NCBI GenBank assembly: GCA_026545765.1
Contig: JAIFAC010000115.1
Span: 62,001-126,000 of the forward strand
Direction: 5' to 3'
Source of the DNA: Plantago major
Taxonomy: Eukaryota > Streptophyta > Magnoliopsida > Lamiales > Plantaginaceae
DNA: 64,000 nucleotides
Both the position numbers and the translations under genes were made by a program. Positions 30,834-42,604 of the stretch are shown piece by piece. The notes under the pieces are model-generated. The model worked only from the letters and a program-made list of their open reading frames with translations. It searched no databases and had not been told where the DNA came from. The stretch's first letter is position 1. Each line of letters opens with the position of its first letter.

Positions 30834-33800
30834 ATCATCATTTAAGAGATGACTCAGGATAACTCCTCTGTCCATAATAGTCCGTTTCGAAGGCAACATC
30901 ACAGGATCCTTCATTAGTGTGCACTGAAATCAAACAAATATCATTGGCAGGTCAATAGACACACTGTGTACGTGCGCAGACCAGTTTTTATACATAACTT
31001 CTACAGTTCTACTATCAACTCGTGATTTAACTACCTCAATTGGGTCCAGAAATCTTTCTGGGATGTCTCCAAGAGCCTCCACCTCCAACGCAACGGCTCT
31101 AGCTCTTTTTCCAAGGGCAATAAACTCTTCTTTTCTATCCCCGGCTGCCAAATCCTCAGCTGCATTTCCAAATAGCTAGGGGTATAAAAAATAAAGGTAG
31201 TTAGCTCGAATGTTCTATATATTCAATTGAATATGGTTTGGTTTCTCCAAGTATATATACACAAGAATTACCTTATCATTGAATGAACTATCCCTCGCGA
31301 TGGCTGCAGGGAATGTATTATCCTTGTCCACTATTGTCTATTGCCATGTTGACACATATCATCACAATCTAAATTCATAGAGATGGTATAGCACGATGAG
31401 CAACATGAATTTTGAAAATCACTGAAAGTACCTAAAGGCTGACTTAAATCAAACATAGAGGACTTGCTACAGATTAATATGCTAAAAGGCCCATGGTGGA
31501 AATGCACATACAAAAATTTAAGTACATATACCAGTATCTTGATTTGGTAGACAAAGAAACTTTGATGCAATCATTTACCAGATGAATCACCATATGGCGG
31601 TCACTTCCACAATAAAATCCTACAATATACTAATAGGACTCTGGCGGCGGTCTAGCCTTTTCAGACCTGAAAAGAGGTCTTTCTTTGTACCTGTTTTAGC
31701 AGAGATTTTGGCTGGAACAAATATTTCGAGGGATCTTCCAAGGTTAATGATTCTCTTTCAGGCCCCACTAGTCGTAGTAAAACAAGATTGAGCAGACGCG
31801 CAACTGCTTCGACCTGAAGAAAAAAAATATAGATTGAGAATTCTGTTCTGCAAGATGAAATTAAGCTCACTTATCAAAAGGAATGTCTGAACATTCTCTG
31901 GTAGTAAAAAAGACAATAATCTGCTCAAGTGAACAACAACACACGGACTTCTCCATTTGTAACCATCATAGCAATTCTCACTTCCTATATGCAGCAAGAA
32001 AAGGCATGTAAATAAGCATTCAAGTGGATAAAATACCAACGTAAACCAAGTGCATACTAACCCTCTTCTCAGAGTCTAAGCAGCTGAGTCTTCTCCTGCT
32101 TTCTACGGGAATATGGTCTTCCCATCTTAGCTTCCAGTTTTTTAATTACAGGGATTCTATTGAAACTTTCTTCCAAATGGTATTTAACATCTTTGACCAA
32201 AAAGTTCAAAAATTTAAGATAAACCTTTTTCTCCTCCTCCTTCGCAACCTGTAGCAGAATACAGTATTTTGAGTATTAGTATTATCCTTGAAACATAAAC
32301 AACCACATGCAAAATATTTAATGATAAAGTAACTCTAACCTTTTTCCAGGCATTATGGTGACTAGGCAAGTTCCATAAATACTCGAGGAGTTCGACTATA
32401 GAATGGCGGGTGGTAACCTTGCCAGTGGCCTGGAAAAGGGTCATAAACGCAACTCAGATAAGTATTTGAACTCACAAGTTGTCTTACAAATGTAATTTAC
32501 AATTGATCACGATAAGAAACATCAGCAATCAAATATTACTCTCGTGCGTATTTAAACTAACGAAACAGCGGAGTACAGAACCAAAGAGACACTGTACAAT
32601 TAAACAGAAGTAAAGCCCAATAGCCAGGGACATGCATATACACTTTATAAACTGCACTTTATACAAGTGAAATTTGTAATTCTATTCTTGTACCCAAATC
32701 TAAAATTGAGAACACATAACAATTACCAGAGTGTGTGAGAATGTCTGTGAAACAATTACCGGAGTGTGTGAAACAATTACCGGAGTGTGTGCATATGTGT
32801 GTGAAAATGTGGATTCACTATCAACATAGAACTTCAGAAGACTCCTCACAAGATATTGACGTGACAACTCGTGATTTTCAAACAACGTTCTAATCTCCTT
32901 TGAGACGCTGTAAACACAAATTAGTTGAGAAACATTCGAGGTAATCATGCAAGAAGCAAGAAAAGGTGGTCCTAACAGCTGATAAGTGATGTTACTGACC
33001 TCCAACAACAAAGGACTATAAGCATGGTAGATCTGACGAGTGGGTTTTTAATATACTCCGGACTTGCTATGAATATAATGATGAAGCTCATACAGTCATC
33101 CTGTCAAAAAGAGAGCATTAGGTGCATAATGCACCCATGCATGCAGATAATAAGAACCCATATATCCCCCAAAAAGAGAAAAACAAAGGAGCAAGAACGA
33201 AAAGTAAAGGAAAAAAAAAAAAAGAAAGATCTAAACACACCAGAATAACACTGTCCAAAGATTCGGGAATTTCAGAGGCAAATTTAAGAAAGTTCATAGT
33301 ATCTTCCACGAAGTGCTCCGGTACGAAAGCAAATTCCATGGAAGGTTGTGGCGAAAACATTCCCAAACCACCTGCTAATCCACCTATCCACTGCATCATT
33401 AATCGGTAGTAGGACACCGCTCGATCAAGAAATTTTCTATCCTGCAGCATAGAAGATACATAATTTGAAGTGGAGTGTACAAACGACGAAATACTAAGCA
33501 AGACACATGTTGTGAGTAAGCGAGATGTAATACGATAGCTGAAGAACAAACTGGCTTTTAGTGCTTGGTCAATATGAAGGGACTCGAGCCTTTGCTGATA
33601 CAAATGTTTATCATGACCTATCACTATTATTCATGGTATCGATAATAAGTTAGGGTCTTCATTGGTAAAAGTTTTTATTATGACATGATACAACTATTGT
33701 TCATAGTATTAATAATTAGTAGAAAAGCCTCAGTAAATAGAACGTAAGCCTCAAACTAAATCAAAAGTAAGATGCATAAGTAACCTAAAAGTAGAACGAC

Positions 33801-35843
33801 GCAAACAACTTTCATACCTTTAGAATAGTTTCATAGCATAACTTTTGTGTGTTGACAACTCAATTGACTTTTCCATATCTCGTATAAGTGAAGGTGTCTG
33901 TTCTCCCCCAGCTTTAAAAGTTGACAACGTACTTTCACGTTCAGAAATATCCTGAATGCATATTAGCATATTCAAATTATAACTTCAACTGCTAAACAGT
34001 GATAACAAGTTTAATTTAATTCCAAAAGCCAATGTAGCAAGAAAATGAAAAAGGGAAATAAATCTTGACCTGGGAAAGAAGTTCCAAGTCATGAATTGCT
34101 TTTATCAGGCCCAAGTTCAGCACCCTTGCGGTCATGAAGAACAGTTCACATATAAAACGAGATTTGACATTTCCACTACTAGAGGCACTTTGAGTAAGTG
34201 AGCCAATCACATCACTGCTCATAATCCACTTAGATACTTCTTTTGAATCTGCATTAATTGCAGTCAATTCGCTGGTACAGGTTGATTACAAAAGAAGTGT
34301 TCAATATAAAGCTTAAAAGGGTGTAGCTCACAAAGTCTAAAATAAATACACACTACCTGAGTTCGGAGTGATATATATATTTAAGGTCAATCTTCTTTCT
34401 TGCAGGGGAAGTGGGACCTAGGAGTGGATGGCATAGCCGAATTATAACGTCACCTAAATTCAAAAACGTACCAGAACTAGCACATACATCTTGTATAGAA
34501 AAATATAAAATCCACTTCATGACAAATAACATACGGTAGAATGTGGAAAGTACTCACATAAAATCCATAAAATCCACAAGATAAAAAATACTATAACTCA
34601 TCCGAGCTATAGAATTATCCAATTTCGAGTTCAAACTGATGAAATCAGCAAGAAACTGAATAACTCGTTCCCCGGTAGATGCATCCTTCAGTAGGATTCT
34701 AAGAATGTTTGCCAATTTTTCACATACTGTGCCACCACGAAACATGAGAGGTTCTCTATAAGATATTGGTCGAGACGGCCTAGGGAAAAACCTTTGCCTG
34801 CCATAGTGAAAGAAAGCAAATTACATAAACAAATCAAAATTATTTAGCAGAAGCACATATTGTGGCTCACTCTTGAATTTTTCCACAGAATACAAGTTTA
34901 TACAATTCGTTGTATATATTCACGTGGTCTTGCTTCAAGTATCTAAACACTTTACTAATCAAACATCAGTCATAATAAGGATGTCTCTTTTACTTGCCTC
35001 CCTCTAATTACACTCACACATTCATGCCAAAACCAATCATTCAACATATCATTCAACAGGAGATAGAGAAATTCTAGTAAATTTCAAAAGTAGAGAGTTA
35101 ACTCACCCAACATCAGGCTGACTCTGAATTTTTCAACACTCACATGGAGAAACCGACCTAATATACTATTCATTTCCATGAACCTCCCGTTCCTGTTCTT
35201 AACTTCCGGGATTTCCGGGATCCAAGAAGGGTGATTTACCAAACCGTGAGCACAAACCGGATACCTAACAATCGCTTCCAATGCAAACAAGGGCGAAACA
35301 AAATTCCCTAAAATTGAAACATTTGATACTTTACCCATCAAGTCCTGAAATAATTTCTCCAAATCTGGCTTTAACACTCATAGAGTCATTAAAAAATCCC
35401 TCCAGAAAACCCTTAGAAACATCCCCGGAAAGATCCATCACAAACAACAGAGCCAACGGGGGTTATCATCGACATGATGGTGAGGAAAGATACTAGGGCA
35501 TCCTCGACTATAAAAACCCTGCAGTAATTAACAGCCAGTTGCTTGGCTAGATTAACAGCAATCTCTATCTTTTACCTAACATTGTCATCTTCCATCGCCA
35601 TAATTTTCTTCCCTTCCTAACTGCTCGCCTGTACCAGTTAATCAAACGGCCGCTCAGCTGCGGGAAAATTTCCAGCAAACCAACTGACAATAATATTCTT
35701 CATGAATTTCTGCGAGAAATTGAACTATTTTCCCTGGTTGCGACGCTTAGCTACCCAATCCAGGTACACCATTCTAGAATCCTCGATTTCAGTGGAATTT
35801 GAAATCATGAAAACCCTCTGATCTCTTCAATTGCGGTAGACAT

Positions 35844-36468
35844 TTTGCCTTGGGAGAATGAATTTTTTCTGTGTGAGAATGAAACCGCAAATTTGTCGAA
35901 TTTTTTCTGGGGTAAATTGCTCTACAGTACGTTATGTGGGCGATTTTCTGTGATAGCCCATCCCCTTTATGAAACATATTATCCAAGCCTACATGTTAAA
36001 ATTTAAGTGATAAAATTCTCGGTCCGTAGAAGCAGGTTTTAAAGCAACAGAACACGTCTGAAGTTGTAGTCTTGAATTTTTAAAAAGCGAAATAAGAAAA
36101 ATAGTTCATGATTAGTTAGTGTCTTTGTAAATCAATGACTTGACATAAAAATATAAAGCGTGGTTAAACGACTATAAGCGTCGAAAGGCTTGACATGGAA
36201 ATTAGTTATACTAATTAAGTGAACTAGTAAATTGCGGTAGGATCATAACATAAAATCCTTGAATAATACAAAGTCTTGAAAAACGTAAAGTGAAAATAGT
36301 AAAGTTGCTTCTGGTAGTGATCACTACGCCGGCAACACTCGCCACTCCGATCAGCTCGACATCATACCTAAAATTGATATTTAGAAAGGGTCAGTCGTGA
36401 TCACTGACTGAGCAAACTCCATGTACGTGCCATGACCTAAGGTTCTATCTTCAAGTCTTTTAAATCTT
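35844..36468. other. 5' flank of the E4 copy and insertion site of the CACTA element
   Basis: Upstream region of the E4 gene. From about 35951 (TGTGATAGCCCATCCC) the sequence looks like the start of another plant LTR or repeat. The matching continuation lies beyond the CACTA element (50845 onwards, e.g. GATCGCGAGCTCACTTGGC near 50993), but no end or domain could be fixed. Confidence 0.3.
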
Positions 36469-37369
36469 CACTACAAGAAAGACAAAAAAATACGACTGAA
36501 AGGGGCGACGAATCGCTCGGTGTTGGCGACGAATAGGCATTTCTGCCTATCCGTCGCTATTTGGCGACGGATAATTTTATCCGTCCCCAAATAGTTGACC
36601 ATATTAAAAATAATAATAAAAGGAAAATAAGCGACGGATAAATTATCCGTCGCAAATTTTAAAAAAAAATGTTATTCCCGACGGATAGTTATCCGTCGGG
36701 AGATAGCAACGGATCGCTATCCTGTGGCGACGGATAGCGATCTGTCATCTGATTTAGGGTTTATAGTTCACGGAAAGTGAACTCTTTCCCCATTTTCTTC
36801 TCTTCTCCTTCTCTTCTCGTCGAAACTTCCATTAAGCCAAACTTCCATTTCCGTCCAAAACTCGTCCATTCCGGCCAAACTTGGTGTCAAATCGAAGCTC
36901 GTGGGACAAGGAGCTTGGGTGTTCGATCAATTTCATCTTTCTACTATTTTAATCTAAGGTATTTTGGCTAAAACCCTTGTTTTTTAAATTTTGGGAATTT
37001 TGTTAATTTTGAGTAATTTGAGCAATTATATGTATATGAGAAGTATGTACTAGTTAGTTTAGCTTATATTAGGTAGTGTGTTAACTTTGAGATGTGCAAT
37101 TGCTATATTGATTGTGATTTTGATTTTTTTAGATAATGACATGATGTTGTCAAGTATGTAGTTAGGGCTTTTAATTTGATATTTTGGCATATGGAGTAGG
37201 ATTAGTAAGATTTAGTTGAGTGTTTTGAAACCCTAACTTTTTGACAAATTTGGGAATTTTGTTAATTTCAACTAGTTTAGTGTTAAGTATATCAAATTAG
37301 TATTACTAGTTAACTAGTATAATGTTAAGATTTAGTTATTTAACTTTGAGATGTACAATTGATTGAATT

Positions 37370-37690
37370 GTTAATTAGTATATTAATGTTAAGTATGTAT
37401 GTAGTAGTTTTGATTTGATAAATTCGTATATGTACTAGATTACGAGGATTTAGTTAAGTGTTTTTTGACTATTTGGTAATTACATTAACGTAAAATACGT
37501 GTAACTTATAATTTATAACTCGTATTAAGGGGTTGAATTAATGGTTAAAATTGAATTGTTAATTAGTATATTAATGTTAAGTATGTATGTAGTAGTTTTT
37601 ATTTGATAAATTCGTATATGTACTAGATTAGGAGGATTTAGTTAAGTGTTTTGAGACCATTTGGTGATTATATTAACGTAAAATACATGT
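37370..37690 (+). repeat. 188-bp tandem duplication split by element B
   Basis: GTTAATTAGTATATTAATG at 37370 recurs at 37558. The second copy is cut by element B at 37689 and resumes at 47756, where TAACTTATAATTTATAACTC follows as in the first copy (37502). Confidence 0.85.
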
Positions 37691-38733
37691 GTAGACGAAT
37701 GAAATTCGTCTACTATAAAACAACATTTAAAAATATATATTAGAAAAACAAAAATACAATTTTCTAGCATTTTTGGAATTTTACTAAATTAAATTCTAAA
37801 ATAAAATTGCTAGATTATTTTCTAATATATATAAATTTAAATCAAATTATGTCACATGGGCCAACGTGAAAGTAAATCATGTAAATTGGACTACGTGTGG
37901 ATAAATTGGGCTACATGTAAATAAATTGGGCCATAGGTGATGGACTAGGGCTCCATGTAGTGAAGATGGGCTGGAATTGGAGAGTTGGGCCATGAGCTCC
38001 TATATTTTAGGGGAATATGCTCTTTTTATGCCCTTTCAAATTGTTATAAATAGAGGACCCCCTTCATTCATTCTCTACACACCAAGCAACAATCAAGAGG
38101 AGCATAAGAAGAAGAGGAGCAGAAAGAAGGCAAGCAACAAGCAAGCAAGAACAAGAGCAAGAATCACAAGTCTTCTCAAGATCGACATCAAAGTTCTAGC
38201 TAGTATTCGAAGTTCATCAACAAATCCGGGAGTAGTCACCGTTTGATCGAAGAAGCCTCAGCGCACTTGGAGAAAGCGTTATTGGAAGATCAACTTCGCG
38301 AAGAAGATCAAATCCGAGAATCTGACGAAACTCGAGCAAAGCGTTCTTGAAGTTCATCACCAAATCTAAGCCAAGACCATCGTTAGATCGAAGATCAAGC
38401 TCAAAGCCCTTGGAGAAAGCGTTTCTGCCGACCAAACTTCCTCTAAAGAAGATCAAAGGCCAAATTAAAGGCGATCTAGAAGCGTTCTTAGAGTTCATCA
38501 AATCCTCAAGAAGTTCGTCATCATCGCATCAAACACTCCGAGTTCATAATTGATCCGAGATCAAATGAGAAGCCCTCGCATCGACGTTTGACCACTTTGA
38601 AGTCGTAAATCCTAAAGCGAAGAATTTGAAGATCGAGTTACGCTTTAGAAGACTAGAATCGGAAGGATTAGACTAGAGATTGTACGCTTTTATCAAGATT
38701 AATAAAATTATTATTTGGCGACTTTACTTTCTG
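37690..38733 (+). repeat. 5' LTR of element B
   Basis: About 1044 bp, similar to the LTRs of element A and to the solo LTR at 28996. TATAAATAGAGG lies near 38046. The end is degenerate (CTTTCTGA instead of CTTGCTACA). Confidence 0.88.
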
Positions 38734-38929
38734 ATTTTGCACGCCCTGGGACATCTCTACCTCTCATCTCTGGTGAAGCACTATGCCTCCTAGGAAGGCG
38801 ATTAACTCTTCTCAAGCTTGAGGAAGGCGCAATCCGAAGTCTTGAAGACACGCAAACCTTGGCTAACAAAGCTTTTGAAGCTCTAGTCAAGCGCCACCAA
38901 AAGAGATGGAGAAGAAACATCCGATGATG

Positions 38930-39845
38930 ACGGGTCTTTACCATCATCTCCTAAGACAAGAGAAGTCCCTCCTCAGCTCCCAACAATGAATAATCCTTCA
39001 CTCGACCAAATGGTGTTAGCTTTGACAAAATCTATGGAGTTCCTCATGAAGCATACTCAGGAACAAGACCTCGAGATTGCAAAGCTTATGGAGCGAAATT
39101 CACACCGAGAAGATTTTGAGCAAGGAAATATTTGAAACTAGCAAGGCGGAGGAAAGCGCCATGTGGTGTATGAGGAACCATTATCGCTAAGCCGATATCA
39201 AAACAAGGAGATATGTCGATCAACTCCGGTGGAATGATTAAACCGTCGAGTTGAAGGAATTAAATCGGGAGCTCTGAAGAAAGTCTCGATGAAGGTTCCA
39301 AATCATCCTTCACATACGATAAGCCATACACACGGATTGACAATCTAAGAATGCCGGTGGATATCAACCCCCTAACTTTCAACAATTCGATGGTAAGGGG
39401 AGTCCAAAGCAACATATTGCCCATTTTGTCGAGACATGTAACAATTCTGGGACTTATGGCGATCATCTGGTGAAGCAATTAAATCGCTCCTTTGAAAAAC
39501 AATGCTTTTTGGTACACCAATTTAGAAATTTGGATCTATAGGCGGTTAGAACAACGAACAAGAATTCCTTAACGCTTTTATAGCACAAGAAGGGCGATTA
39601 GCATGGTGGAGCTCACTAGCATACGCCCGATGGAAAGAAGAACACGTCAGATTTCATCAATCGGTGGAGAAATTTGAGCCTCAACTGCAAAGACAAATTG
39701 ACTGAATCCTCGGCAATTGAGATGTGTATCCAAGGGATGCATTGGGGACTCCGATACATTCTCCAAGCTATCAAACCGCGGTCATTTGAGGAACTGGCAA
39801 CTCGGGCTCATGACATGGAATTAAGTATGTCTTCAAGCGGGTGAT
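38930..39845 (+). pseudogene. Gag remnant of element B
   Basis: Pieces in several frames correspond to the Gag of element A: YKPYTRIDNLRMP and PNFQQFDGKGSPKQHIAHFV near 39300-39430, then MVELTSIRPMERR, NLSCKDKLTESSAIEMCIQG and SFEELATRAHDMELSM up to 39840. Numerous frameshifts and local sequence disturbances prevent a continuous product. Confidence 0.7.
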
Positions 39846-39889
39846 GGCCCTCTAGATATGATGCATCCAAGGTGAATAGTTCGAAGGGG

Positions 39890-41480
39890 CAAGCCTCAAT
39901 TCAATGTTAGAGAAGCCATCGATGAATGTTGCAAAGGTCAAAGTACCAAGAGCTCCCGAGGATAAAGTTAAGGAAAGGCGATCCATGTATAAGCCCACAA
40001 AAGAAGAACAAAGAAAGTCAACATTGGAAGAAATGTTGGCAAAACAATACCATTCCTTGACTCGATGTCCGGAATATTTGGCGACTTCTTGAAGAATAAC
40101 TTGATCGAGTTACGAAATGAAAAGGCCGGATGAAGAAGGGCGGACGGATGATCCCAATCTTGCAAATATCATGCCTTATAAGTCACCCAATACAAAGCGC
40201 TTTGTTTTCAAGGAAAAGATTATGAAGTGGCGAGAAGGAAAAATTTCACTAGAAGAGGAAAATGCAAGTGCGATACTACCTCATCTCTTGAAATTCTTGA
40301 TGACAAGAAAGAGACAACCAATCTGGTTCCCTTGACCATTCCAAGCAAAACAAGTCTTCCCACAAAAGAAGTGAAGATTGATCAATGCATATCGACTATC
40401 TCCTTCAACGAAGACCTTTTATTTGGCTCTAAACCTCTGGCCATTTGTTGTTTGTGGTAGCTACACTCGTGAGGAAAAGATAAAGAGGATCTGATTGATG
40501 GAGCTCTGCGATCGACATTTTGCCAATACAAGCTGAAAGAAATTGGAATACCAATGGAAGAACTTTCCGGTAGCTTGATGATCGAGTTTTGATCAAGGGG
40601 CAAAGAACACTTGGAATTATGCGATTAGATTTGTATCGATTGGTGACATGTATTGACGCGTTATTTCATGTTATAGATGCGAAACATCTTACAAAATGTT
40701 ATTAGGAAGGCCATGGATACATGGATATGGTGTAGTCCCCTCAACTATACACCGATGTTTCAAATCTTTGCCATAATGGAGTGGTGAAAAGGTGCTTGCG
40801 GATGACAAGCCATTCAACTTTGTGGAGTCCTTCTTTGCTGATGCCAAGTATTACATCGATCGAGCGAAGAATGGAAATGAAGAACAAAATTCTTCCGAAG
40901 ATAAGTTGAAAGATCAAGCAAGCAAAACAAGTAAGAATGAGTCACCTCCATTGTGTCGTTCTAGTGGCTACTCAGAAGAAGTGAATAAATCATCATGTGT
41001 TGGCAACAATGCGTTAGAAGGGCTCACACTACCTTTGACGAAGATTGACATTTCCACTCACTTTCGATCAATCTTTGGAGGATTTGTCGCCCGATTCAAG
41101 GAGGTTTGGCAGAACATGAGACCTCGCTACATGAGGTAAAAGACGATCATTTTGGACCTAAGGCCTTTAAGCTTCTAGTGAAGGCAGGGTACAATTCTGA
41201 GAATGGTCCTCCTCTTAAAGCAAATATATCAGGATCCGCTAGCTCACAAAGGGGTGGAAAAACTCGAGAAGGTCTTGGTTTTCAACAATCTAAACCTATC
41301 CGCATCATCATAAACCGAGCGACATGCAACTACACTGATGAGTGTGAGGAATGTTCAAATGAGGATGATCGAATCAACGAGGAGATAGATTGTCACATGC
41401 ATCCGTCTTTGATAGGTTGGGCTCGACAAGCAAGCGGTGGGCGAAAGGTTGGGACGATGAGAAGACACATGCACTAAAGG
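39890..41480 (+). pseudogene. Protease / G-patch-like region of element B
   Basis: Three kinds of landmark survive in different frames. GALRSTFCQYKLKEIGIPME (near 40500) and [20 protein letters not shown] (near 40700) resemble the region just after the aspartic protease of plant Ty3/gypsy polyproteins. An acidic linker (KNGNEEQNSSEDKLKDQA) follows. A Gly-rich block near 41180-41290 (GYNSENGPPLKANISGSASS, then TREGLGFQQSKPIRIIINRA) looks like the G-patch-like motif of these proteins. The frame stops before any reverse transcriptase motif would begin, so polymerase functions are absent. Confidence 0.6.
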
Positions 41481-41590
41481 TTGGGACCAATGAGAAGACC
41501 TGTACACCAAAGGTTTGGACCAATGAGAAGACCTGTGCACCAAAGATTGAGACAAATTAGAAAGCCTGTCCACCAAAGGTTGGGATCGGC
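41446..41590 (+). repeat. About 36-bp tandem repeat, 4 units
   Basis: Units of the form GGTTGGGACCAATGAGAAGA followed by CCTGTACACCAAA. It lies at the end of the protease/G-patch region of element B. Confidence 0.75.
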
Positions 41591-41896
41591 AAAAGTAAAA
41601 GGCATAAAGGGAACCGGCGAGTCATGTACCGCAGGATGATCGCAAAGCTTGATAAGATCACATACGGTTCACACTGAAGATGCCGAAGTCTCTTGTGATG
41701 AAACCCTCAAGACTACGTGGGAGGCGATAATTCATGTGAAAATACAAGACATTGAAGAAGATGGCAGTGAAGTTCTGGCGTCATCATACCACATCAGTCT
41801 ACAAGACTATAGCGTCGTCGAGGAAGGTGCAAAGGGTGCACAAAGAATTAACCATGCCATCGGTGAATTCTTGAAGCATCATTAGATAGAGTAGGA

Positions 41897-42118
41897 TTAA
41901 AAAAAAAATGCAGAAGCCCTCAAAACAAAGCAGGGGTGCTTAGACTAGTTAAAAAAAAAAAAAAAGCAGGAGCCCTCAAAACAAAGCAGGGGTGCTTAGA
42001 CTAGCTAAAAAAAAAAAAAAAAATCGCAGGAGCCCTCAAAACAAAGCAGGGGTGCTTAGACTAGTTAAAAAAAAACAAATCGCAGGAGCCCTCAAAACAA
42101 AGCAGGGGTGCTTAGATT
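41897..42118 (+). repeat. About 58-bp tandem repeat with A-tracts, 4 units
   Basis: Units of AGCCCTCAAAACAAAGCAGG followed by GGTGCTTAGACTAG and a run of 8-17 A. The A-run length varies between units. Confidence 0.85.
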
Positions 42119-42604
42119 AAGCTCACTTTGCATGAGCATAAGCGTGAGCGGTGACCACCAGTGGCATGACATGTGGCTAAGCTTAACTTCGCCTCACCTC
42201 GTTTATGGTGGCTAAGTAATATATACTCTTGGCCGCATGAGTATAAAGCGTATGCAGCACCCCCTTCCAATCATAAAGTCTCTTTGAACTACGTTTTGAC
42301 TTGATCCTCCCTATGGAGGTACGTAGGCAACTTAGTATATTCTAAGTCCAGTCATAAGTGTTAATGTTATATGTTTGTTTATCCAAAGCAACATGATACT
42401 TTATACAAAAGCATGTGAAAGTCATATGACAAGAAGGAAAAGGTTGTCTTTAATATTAATCTCAAGAGATACTAATGTTTGCTACAAGAATGAAAGCGAA
42501 AAGTAGACAAAAGACGAACATCTATCTCTAGGAAGAAAAGCAACAAAAGGGCAAATATCTATCTCTAGAAAGGCTTCAAGTTCTTCAATTCTTCGTGAAG
42601 CGTC

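Larger units (their letters stand above)
28635..35843 (-). pseudogene. Ubiquitin conjugation factor E4 (UFD2/PUB1-type U-box ligase), degenerate copy
   Basis: E4 ligases extend ubiquitin chains; they combine a UFD2 core of helical repeats with a C-terminal U-box that binds the E2. Sixteen exon blocks with GT-AG borders can be followed on the minus strand: 35843-35107, 34797-34558, 34453-34357, 34271-34070, 33951-33818, 33441-33241, 33100-33000, 32907-32781, 32429-32340, 32248-32062, 31984-31871, 31813-31691, 31337-31272, 31175-31035, 30923-30834, 28757-28635. Core landmarks are KSRFICELFFMTARVLNLGL, AVSYYRLMMQWIGGLAGGLG, SIVELLEYLWNLPSHHNAWK and LLRLVGPERESLTLEDPSKY. The U-box is complete across three exons (IPERFLDPIE, CTLMKDPVMLPSK, TADMLIPAVELKAEIEEFI). 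Damage: several frameshifts and stops in exon 1, a frameshift at the end of exon 5 (near 33830), and shifts or stops in the blocks at 32062 and 31871. The last intron holds a solo LTR. I call it a decaying paralogue; consensus errors could explain part of the damage. Confidence 0.85.

Noticed and set aside
30930-31151. E4 exon reading on as KSRVDSRTVEV, i.e. a mutated U-box
   Set aside because: That stretch is intron. The true U-box continuation CTLMKDPVMLPSK follows an acceptor at 30924, in frame.
36469-37689. GCGACGGATA arrays as transcription-factor operator clusters of a host gene
   Set aside because: They are confined to the termini of two CACTA elements with target duplications, so they are transposon subterminal repeats.
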